Source: Saprospiraceae bacterium (GTDB lineage: Bacteria; Bacteroidota; Bacteroidia; Chitinophagales; Saprospiraceae). Taken from it: DNA of 5,921 nucleotides. The DNA lies in contig JAGQWW010000185.1 in NCBI GenBank assembly GCA_020436955.1, forward strand, positions 1 through 5,921, in the 5' to 3' direction. Shown here in pieces: positions 1 through 4,230 of this stretch. How positions within the stretch are numbered: the first letter of the stretch is position 1; each line of letters opens with the position of its first letter. The notes beneath the pieces are model-generated. The model ran no database searches. It had not been told where the DNA came from and was given only the letters and a program-made list of their open reading frames with translations. The position numbers were made by a program, and so were the translations under genes.

Positions 1-1330
1 GAATTTCCTTACCATCGATATCCAGCAATCTTATTGTGCTACTTTCTAAAAGCGGTTCATCAAAAGCAACATTAAATATGGTGCCGGTGGCTGGTTGAGG
101 ATAAACTGAAAAGGACGTCTGGTTAGCAACTGGATTGAAAATACCGGAACTGTTATCTACTATTCCTTTTTGGTACCACAAACCACTTGCATCGGTAAAA
201 ATCAAATGAAAAAAGCCATCGTCATAAGCAAGTGCGGGATTTTCCTGGTTTTGATTCAAGGCTGCTATCCTTCCAATATTTTGCTCCAATCCTTTTCTTC
301 CTGTTTTGGAAAGGGCAAACATCAAATCTGCACCGGTACCTGAAAAGCCATTTTCTACCCACACCATGCCGAGGGTATCCCCTTCTCCGGCTAAGATGGG
401 ACTATTTTGAGATCCATTGGAGGTGAGCGGGAATTGATAACTTTCTCCTGCAACCTGGTTTGTCCTGTCAAAATAATTGAGGTAAACCCTTCCCTTGCCG
501 GAAGCACCACTATGAAAAGCTACCAATATGGTATCAGGACGATAACCATGAATGGATGGTTTGCTGATTGGGCAAAATGAAATATTCCAATCAGTATCGT
601 CTACATCCACTGCACTCGAATACGTGCTTCCATTATCTACACTCTGACTCACCCAGATATCTCTTCTATTGCCAGGGTTATTTCGAAATGCCAAAAATAC
701 TTCATCCCCTTCCATCAAAATATCTGACGGACAACATTCACATACATAGGTTCCTTCCGCCGGTTCGCTTGCTACAACAAATGGTAAAAAGCTATCACCT
801 CCGTTGTCAGAATATACCGTTGCATATCTTGCTTCTTGCTCCGAAGCGGTTTCCCATAAGGTAGCAATTAGAGGATTCCCTTGATCATCCACTTCAATTG
901 AAGAAAGCGTTGCAATCTTGTTATCAGGTGGTTCGAAGGCCAAAACGGGAGGAAAAAAGGTCTGGCCTCCATCATTTGACTTGGCTAGATATAAATTACT
1001 ACCTGACTCAAATACGATATAAACTGAGTCTGCATGGGTCGCCATATCCAGGCCAGCAAAAGAAAAAAAGCGGGGTGTCAAACCACCTTTATCTGCAAAT
1101 GATGGTGATTGGGGAATACCATCCACTATTCTAATCACTTTAATATTCCGACCACTTCCCTGGCCTAGCATGACCAATGGATCGCCATTAGAAAGCATGT
1201 CAATTCGCACTGAAGATGCACCATCACTAACTGACCCAAGTTTTATTGGATCCAACCAGGTAATACCATTTTGTGCACTGGAAATTAAGACAAAGAAAAA
1301 GGCCGTTAAAAAAGGGAATAAAACTCGCAT
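1..1330 (-). CDS. Secreted BNR/Asp-box (sialidase-fold) protein with T9SS C-terminal sorting domain, 3' end missing
   Basis: The frame is open from the ATG at 1330-1328 to the left edge: 443 codons without a stop. Residues 1-19 are a signal peptide (MRVLFPF, hydrophobic core, SSA, cleavage before Q20). Three Asp-box motifs of the BNR beta-propeller type are visible: S118-N-D-G-G-Q-T-F, S174-D-N-G-G-D-S-F and S230-V-D-N-G-S-T-Y. A Cys cluster CECCP (197-201), RRDI (222-225) and W248 followed by C253-P254 resemble a pattern I recall from bacterial sialidase-like proteins. From F407 the sequence reads FSVYPQPATG, then hydrophobic strands and LLDIDGKEI, the start of a type A T9SS sorting domain; roughly 35-45 residues should lie beyond the edge. 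The protein is therefore inferred to be exported and surface-attached or released. No FRIP motif or convincing arginine triad is seen, so sialidase activity is not established; a non-catalytic propeller is equally possible. Confidence 0.93.
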   Translation of the reverse strand, partial: MRVLFPFLTAFFFVLISSAQNGITWLDPIKLGSVSDGASSVRIDMLSNGDPLVMLGQGSGRNIKVIRIVDGIPQSPSFADKGGLTPRFFSFAGLDMATHADSVYIVFESGSNLYLAKSNDGGQTFFPPVLAFEPPDNKIATLSSIEVDDQGNPLIATLWETASEQEARYATVYSDNGGDSFLPFVVASEPAEGTYVCECCPSDILMEGDEVFLAFRNNPGNRRDIWVSQSVDNGSTYSSAVDVDDTDWNISFCPISKPSIHGYRPDTILVAFHSGASGKGRVYLNYFDRTNQVAGESYQFPLTSNGSQNSPILAGEGDTLGMVWVENGFSGTGADLMFALSKTGRKGLEQNIGRIAALNQNQENPALAYDDGFFHLIFTDASGLWYQKGIVDNSSGIFNPVANQTSFSVYPQPATGTIFNVAFDEPLLESSTIRLLDIDGKEI

Positions 1331-1379
1331 GGTTCAGGTTTTAGTTTGTAAGATAATTACTGGTGACTCATTTATGGGA

Positions 1380-1408
1380 ATAAAATATGGATTCTACTGT
1401 CATTCCAA
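1380..1408 (-). promoter_or_regulatory. Possible promoter of the BNR-protein gene
   Basis: On the minus strand TTG (1408-1406) is followed after 18 bases by TATTTTAT (1387-1380), an imperfect match to the Bacteroidota -7 element TAnnTTTG. It lies about 50 bases before the ATG at 1330 and downstream of the terminator that closes the TPR gene, which is where a separate promoter is needed. The -7 element lacks the final G and one T, so this is only a candidate. Confidence 0.3.
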
Positions 1409-1462
1409 TTGACCCTGCCAATCTTTTTGTTTAATTCAGCCATAATTTGGTTTAAATGCAAT

Positions 1463-1497
1463 AAAAAAGGAGGCCCGTTAAGGGAGCCTCCTTTTTT
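1463..1497 (-). terminator. Intrinsic terminator of the TPR gene
   Basis: A perfect 12-bp inverted repeat (AAAAAAGGAGGC at 1463-1474 with its complement at 1486-1497) encloses an 11-base loop. On the minus strand the GC-rich part of the stem is followed by six T. It begins 21 bases after the TAG stop of the TPR gene (1521-1519), so it is well placed to end that transcript and to separate it from the BNR gene. The structure is symmetric and could work in both directions, but no plus-strand gene enters it. Confidence 0.9.
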
Positions 1498-1518
1498 AAT
1501 ACTATATTTTGAATAATA

Positions 1519-2556
1519 CTATTTTCCAATTGAAGCATACAAATTGGATGCTTCCGTCTTATTTGGGTCAATGACCAATGCCTTTTGACAATCCAATTGA
1601 GCAGATATTCTGTTACCTAATCTTGCGTTCGCTACCGCACGCTGGTAATAAAATTCAGCGTTTTCAGGTTCCATCACTACCGCCTTGTTCAATTTTTCTA
1701 CTGCTTGTTCGTATTGATTGAGGTGAAGGCAAGCCATGCCATTTGCGTAATATGCTGTTGGATTTTGCCAATCCATACCTACTGCTTTTACAGCCAATGA
1801 TTTTGCTTCTTCCAATTCACCCTTTTTTATCTTAGCCAATGCCAATTGAGCGAAGGAAGCACTGGTTGGAAGCACCTGATTACTAGCTTCAAGATGGCTG
1901 ATACTTTTGTCTATTTGTCCAACCTGGTAATAAGCTAAACCAAGATTATAATCCATGTAGGGATTTTTTATTCCACTGCGACCCGCGGTTAAAAACTGGT
2001 CGATAGCCATAGGATACTGCTTTCTGGCCATCATGATTTCACCATAAATCCAGGCAATCTCACCGGTCTGTGAACCACCAAACTCAAGGCAATTTTGAAT
2101 GTCAAAAAAGGCGGCATCAGCATCACCAATCCTTAAATAAGTCCTAGCCCTGTATAGGTATACATTTGGGTTATCTTGTTTTTCAAGGATAGCTGAAAAG
2201 TCCTGGATAGCATTTCCGAATTCTCCGTTGTAGAAACAAGCCAAACCATGCATTTCAAGCGCTTCAAAATCATATTGATTTTTTAAAAGTACCTGTTCAA
2301 AATCTGCTTTAGCAGAAACGTACCTGCCTGATTGTAGATGACAATACCCGCGATTAAATCGAGCTTTATCCATCATAGGATTAAAATCCAGCAAAAGATT
2401 GTAAACCTGGGCAGCTTCATCCCATTGGCCATTATCTTGAAAAGCAGCAGCTTTTTCATAATAAGCGTCTAATTCGGCTTGCTGGCTGTAACCAATTTTT
2501 GGAAAAAGGAGAGAAACTCCTAGCAAAAGGAGCATTGGTGTGGTTAAGTGTTTCAT
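1519..2556 (-). CDS. Exported tetratricopeptide-repeat (TPR) protein
   Basis: A 345-residue protein consisting of a signal peptide and TPR repeats. Residues 1-24 (MKHLTTP, then LLLLGVSLLF, GYS) form a signal peptide cleaved before Q25. About nine TPR units of roughly 34 residues follow, near 27-60, 61-94, 95-128, 130-161, 164-197, 199-231, 233-264, 266-298 and 299-331. They show the W/L-G-Y-A-F-A-P pattern, for example FNRGYCHLQSGRY, YNLGLAYYQVGQ and YYANGMACLHLNQYEQA. No catalytic domain is present; the role is inferred to be protein-protein scaffolding in the periplasm or at the outer membrane. The frame also opens at an ATG at 2601, but that would put 15 residues (MVAILNICSTNYQTL) before the signal peptide and would lie upstream of the predicted transcription start, so ATG 2556 is preferred. 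It is transcribed away from the glucosaminidase gene. The partner is unknown. Confidence 0.95.
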   Translation of the reverse strand: MKHLTTPMLLLLGVSLLFPKIGYSQQAELDAYYEKAAAFQDNGQWDEAAQVYNLLLDFNPMMDKARFNRGYCHLQSGRYVSAKADFEQVLLKNQYDFEALEMHGLACFYNGEFGNAIQDFSAILEKQDNPNVYLYRARTYLRIGDADAAFFDIQNCLEFGGSQTGEIAWIYGEIMMARKQYPMAIDQFLTAGRSGIKNPYMDYNLGLAYYQVGQIDKSISHLEASNQVLPTSASFAQLALAKIKKGELEEAKSLAVKAVGMDWQNPTAYYANGMACLHLNQYEQAVEKLNKAVVMEPENAEFYYQRAVANARLGNRISAQLDCQKALVIDPNKTEASNLYASIGK

Positions 2557-2578
2557 GAGTGTTTGATAATTTGTAGAA

Positions 2579-2609
2579 CAAATATTAAGAATTGCTACCA
2601 TATGTGCAA
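2579..2609 (-). promoter_or_regulatory. Candidate promoter of the TPR gene
   Basis: On the minus strand TTG (2609-2607, within a T-run) is followed after 19 bases by TAATATTTG (2587-2579). This resembles the Bacteroidota -7 element TAnnTTTG with one extra base between TA and TTTG. Transcription would begin a few bases before the ATG at 2556, giving a short leader and excluding the longer reading from 2601. The -33 element lies inside the left arm of the inverted repeat 2600-2638. Confidence 0.4.
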
Positions 2610-2638
2610 AAAACTTTTTATCAAATTTTTACACATAT
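2600..2638. repeat. Inverted repeat over the -33 region of the TPR promoter
   Basis: ATATGTG (2600-2606) and CACATAT (2632-2638) are exact complements. After one mismatch the pairing continues for five A/T bases (2608-2612 with 2626-2630), leaving a 13-base centre. It overlaps the proposed -33 element, so a regulator binding here could block the TPR promoter. The function is inference. Confidence 0.45.
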
Positions 2639-2682
2639 TAAAATTATTTATATTAAATTGCAATACTTAATAAAACTTTTCC

Positions 2683-2728
2683 CGAGAAAACTCACCCATT
2701 AAGGATGTAATATCCTTCTACGAGAAAA
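2683..2728. repeat. Direct repeat CGAGAAAA flanking a short palindrome
   Basis: CGAGAAAA occurs at 2683-2690 and 2721-2728, 38 bases apart. Between the copies lies the palindrome AAGGAT-gtaat-ATCCTT (2701-2717). The symmetry suggests a possible protein-binding site mid-way between the divergent genes, but copies this short in AT-rich DNA may be chance. Confidence 0.3.
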
Positions 2729-2752
2729 AACACATTTAGATTTAGAGGCATG

Positions 2753-2777
2753 CACTTTTTTTAAAAAAAGAAAAGTG
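2753..2777. repeat. Inverted repeat CACTTTT / AAAAGTG
   Basis: CACTTTT (2753-2759) pairs with AAAAGTG (2771-2777), extended inward by one G-T and two A-T pairs around an A-rich loop (2763-2767). It sits just upstream of the proposed -33 element of the glucosaminidase promoter. It has no following T-run on the plus strand to make it a clear terminator. Confidence 0.4.
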
Positions 2778-2783
2778 GCATTC

Positions 2784-2818
2784 TTTTTGTCGTATTATAA
2801 TTTTTTATAATATGTTTT
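2784..2818 (+). promoter_or_regulatory. Candidate promoter of the glucosaminidase gene, with a palindrome in its spacer
   Basis: TTTTTG (2784-2789) is followed after 21 bases by TATGTTTT (2811-2818), one base short of the Bacteroidota -7 consensus TAnnTTTG. The spacer and the first bases of the -7 element are taken up by the inverted repeat 2791-2814. No better match lies closer to the ATG at 2939. Confidence 0.4.
2791..2814. repeat. 10-bp inverted repeat with a TTTT loop
   Basis: TATTATAA (2793-2800) and TTATAATA (2805-2812) are exact complements around TTTT. The stem extends outward through a G-T pair (2792/2813) and a C-G pair (2791/2814). It lies between the proposed -33 and -7 elements, an operator-like position, though as AT-rich DNA it could also simply melt easily. 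Confidence 0.5.
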
Positions 2819-2840
2819 CACCGTCCCCCCGGTTGAAAAC
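2814..2840 (+). repeat. Hairpin GTTTTCACCG / CGG(T)TGAAAAC with a C-rich loop
   Basis: GTTTTCACCG (2814-2823) pairs with 2830-2840 through ten base pairs with one bulged T (2833) around a TCCCCC loop. The run of six C at 2825-2830 stands out in this AT-rich region. It directly abuts the preceding inverted repeat and would form at or near the 5' end of the glucosaminidase mRNA. No T-run follows, so it is not a terminator. Confidence 0.5.
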
Positions 2841-2904
2841 TAGCAAACAACTTAAATAAAGGTAAAAGGCTGTCATAGCAAACAGACTTAACAAGCGCTT
2901 TCAC

Positions 2905-2935
2905 ACTCAGAATTTTAAAGTCTTAAAACTCAGAA
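2905..2935 (+). repeat. Direct repeat ACTCAGAA around a small hairpin before the start codon
   Basis: ACTCAGAA is found at 2905-2912 and 2928-2935; between the copies TTTTAA-agtc-TTAAAA (2913-2928) forms a 6-bp hairpin. The second copy ends three bases before the ATG at 2939. This might affect ribosome access, as no Shine-Dalgarno sequence is present, but the evidence is only positional. Confidence 0.35.
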
Positions 2936-2938
2936 CAA

Positions 2939-3745
2939 ATGCTTGTTAAAAAAACCCTGCTGACAGCCATCAGCATGTGCGTAATGCTTATAGGCTTGCG
3001 TGCAGACAACGAAATTGACAAACGCTTGTACATTGAAAAGTACAAGGACATTGCCATGGAACACTATAAAGCAATGGGTATTCCTGCCAGCATCAAACTG
3101 GCACAGGCTTTACTGGAATCCCGCTTTGGCCAAAGTGACCTGGCAAAAGAAGCAAACAATCATTTTGGCATCAAATGCAAAAGTGATTGGGAAGGTGGAT
3201 CGTATATGCAAGAAGATGACGACTTCGATGAAGAAGGTAATCTTATAAAATCCTGCTTCCGTTCATACAATACAGCTGAAGAGTCTTTTATTGACCATTC
3301 TGTCTTTTTGAAAAGCAATCGCCGTTATGAAGAGCTATTCACCTATGGCAATGACTACAAAAAGTGGGCACATGGTCTGCAAAAAGCAGGGTACGCAACT
3401 GCCCCTAATTATGCAGAAAGGCTTATTCAGATAATTGAAGATTATGAGCTATACCAATATGACCAGCCAATGGACATGGTAGCCGGAGGTGATCCAAGTA
3501 AGAAAAAACCAGTTATGAAACCGGGTGAGACCCGAAATGATAGTTGGAGCACTTCTAAAATGAGAAAACCACACCCGGTTAAAAAGCCCAACCTGGATGA
3601 TTGGTCTGATGAGGACCGTTTTGAAGCTCCACAGCAAAATGCCCTGGAATCCGTTCCTTTAAATGCTACCATAGCATTGGGTAATGCTGTAGCTGAAGAA
3701 CCTATGTTCTCGTCTCCATCCATTCGACCGGTCAGGCGTCGATAA
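2939..3745 (+). CDS. Secreted peptidoglycan N-acetylglucosaminidase (FlgJ/LYZ2 type)
   Basis: A 268-residue protein. Residues 1-22 form a signal peptide (MLVKK, hydrophobic core, GLRA, cleavage before D23). Residues about 28-170 match the glucosaminidase domain (glycoside hydrolase 73-like), which cleaves the glycan backbone of peptidoglycan in the periplasm. Visible motifs are AQALLESRFGQSDLA (55-69) with the likely catalytic acid E60, NNHFGIKC (73-80), CFRSYNT (106-112), SFIDHSVFL (116-124), KWAHGLQKAGYAT (142-154) and NYAERLIQIIEDYEL (157-171). Bacteroidota relatives usually carry LysM wall-binding domains after this. Here residues about 176-268 are instead a low-complexity, Pro/Lys/Asp-rich tail (KKKPVMKPG, KPHPVKKP, DDWSDEDRF) ending RPVRRR. 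C80 and C106 could form a disulfide. The start is the only good ATG before the signal peptide. It is monocistronic, with its own promoter region and terminator, and is transcribed divergently from the TPR gene. Confidence 0.95.
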   Translation: MLVKKTLLTAISMCVMLIGLRADNEIDKRLYIEKYKDIAMEHYKAMGIPASIKLAQALLESRFGQSDLAKEANNHFGIKCKSDWEGGSYMQEDDDFDEEGNLIKSCFRSYNTAEESFIDHSVFLKSNRRYEELFTYGNDYKKWAHGLQKAGYATAPNYAERLIQIIEDYELYQYDQPMDMVAGGDPSKKKPVMKPGETRNDSWSTSKMRKPHPVKKPNLDDWSDEDRFEAPQQNALESVPLNATIALGNAVAEEPMFSSPSIRPVRRR

Positions 3746-3762
3746 TCGGTAAAAAATGCTCC

Positions 3763-3800
3763 AGGGGCTATCCGTATTGCGGGTAGCCCCTTTCTTTTTT
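3763..3800 (+). terminator. Intrinsic terminator of the glucosaminidase gene
   Basis: AGGGGCTATCCG (3763-3774) pairs with 3780-3791 in a 12-bp stem with one G-T pair and a TATTG loop, followed by TTCTTTTTT to 3800. It starts 18 bases after the TAA stop. This is a textbook rho-independent terminator and separates the glucosaminidase gene from the downstream surface protein. Confidence 0.93.
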
Positions 3801-3865
3801 CCGCCTTTCGGCCTAAGGAAATGAATTTTAAAAAATGGGCAAAAAACACTTTTTAAAAATTTATA

Positions 3866-3896
3866 TTGATACTTTCATTCATATAACCTATTTTTG
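3866..3896 (+). promoter_or_regulatory. Strong Bacteroidota-type promoter upstream of the surface-protein gene
   Basis: TTG (3866-3868), 20 bases, then TATTTTTG (3889-3896), an exact match to the Bacteroidota -7 consensus TAnnTTTG with the right spacing to the -33 TTG. It is the best promoter match in the window. Transcription should begin near 3900-3905, which leaves about 280 bases to ATG 4183 or 328 to ATG 4231, an unusually long leader. Confidence 0.6.
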
Positions 3897-4150
3897 AATT
3901 TCCAAACGAACCGATTTAAAAGAAAAAGACTGGTTATCATCCCACCCTTAGTTTCCTTGTGGTACGCCTAAGCCGTTTCGGCGATTTCTCGAAAGCAAAT
4001 CAGAATTATTCCATTGGTAAAGAAAGGATGCAGTGTTTCTTTCACGAGGCATGACTGTACTATTATTTACGGTTTTTAGAATGCTTACAACTGTATAGTC
4101 AATGTGAAAGGGCATTAGAATACTTTGAGGAACTACACCTTTTTTAAAGG

Positions 4151-4186
4151 ATGGTTCTTGTTTTAACCAAAACAAACATCCCATGA
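4151..4186 (+). CDS. Possible leader peptide overlapping ATG 4183 (speculative)
   Basis: An 11-codon frame, MVLVLTKTNIP, ends in TGA at 4184-4186. That stop overlaps the in-frame upstream ATG (4183) of the surface-protein frame as ATGA, the arrangement of translationally coupled genes. There is no Shine-Dalgarno sequence and no other support; a frame this short is expected by chance. It is listed because it bears on which start the next gene uses. Confidence 0.12.
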   Translation: MVLVLTKTNIP

Positions 4187-4201
4187 GCAAACCGATTAAC
4201 C

Positions 4202-4227
4202 GGATTGCGGGCTTGTGCCTGCAATCC
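4202..4227 (+). promoter_or_regulatory. 11-bp hairpin immediately before ATG 4231
   Basis: GGATTGCGGGC (4202-4212) pairs along its whole length with GCCTGCAATCC (4217-4227), with one G-T pair and a TTGT loop. It ends three bases before the tandem ATG ATG (4231, 4234), so in the mRNA it would cover the ribosome landing site if that is the start. There is no T-run, so it is not an ordinary terminator. If translation begins at 4183 it lies inside codons 7-15 instead. Confidence 0.6.
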
Positions 4228-4230
4228 AAC

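Larger units (their letters stand above)
2557..2938. other. AT-rich divergent intergenic region with clustered repeats
   Basis: These 382 bases separate the TPR gene (minus) and the glucosaminidase gene (plus) and hold no convincing coding frame. They are clearly richer in A and T than the genes on either side and contain promoter-like sites for both, five inverted repeats (2600-2638, 2701-2717, 2753-2777, 2791-2814, 2814-2840) and two 8-bp direct repeats. The glucosaminidase transcript would have an untranslated leader of roughly 110 bases if the proposed promoter is right. Confidence 0.8.
3897..4230 (+). other. Long untranslated leader or unannotated small RNA region
   Basis: No protein gene is convincing here. 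The base composition returns to that of the genes after the AT-rich promoter, unlike the other intergenic region. Small structures are visible: GCCG-ttt-CGGC (3972-3982), AAAGAAA/TTTCTTT (4019-4025 with 4036-4042) and the strong hairpin at 4202-4227. Short plus-strand frames exist at 4028 (8 codons), 4051 (15 codons, hydrophobic) and 4151 (11 codons). A 94-codon minus-strand frame (4232-3948) matches no family I know and is treated as chance. The stretch may be a regulated 5' leader, a small RNA, or the remains of a lost gene. Confidence 0.4.

Noticed and set aside
2557..2601. Upstream start (ATG 2601) for the TPR protein
   Set aside because: It would place 15 extra residues before an otherwise normal signal peptide and lies upstream of the candidate transcription start.
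1519..3745. TPR protein and glucosaminidase as a functional pair
   Set aside because: They are only divergent neighbours. Nothing in either sequence shows an interaction, and conservation of the pairing cannot be tested here.
3442..3849. 135-codon minus-strand frame opposite the glucosaminidase tail
   Set aside because: It overlaps a well-supported gene and its terminator on the other strand and has no recognisable domain; it is a shadow frame.
3909..4197. AACCGATT at 3909-3916 and 4190-4197 as possible target-site duplications of a small mobile element
   Set aside because: No terminal inverted repeats lie just inside the copies and no transposase remnant is visible. An 8-bp repeat in about 300 bases is likely by chance.
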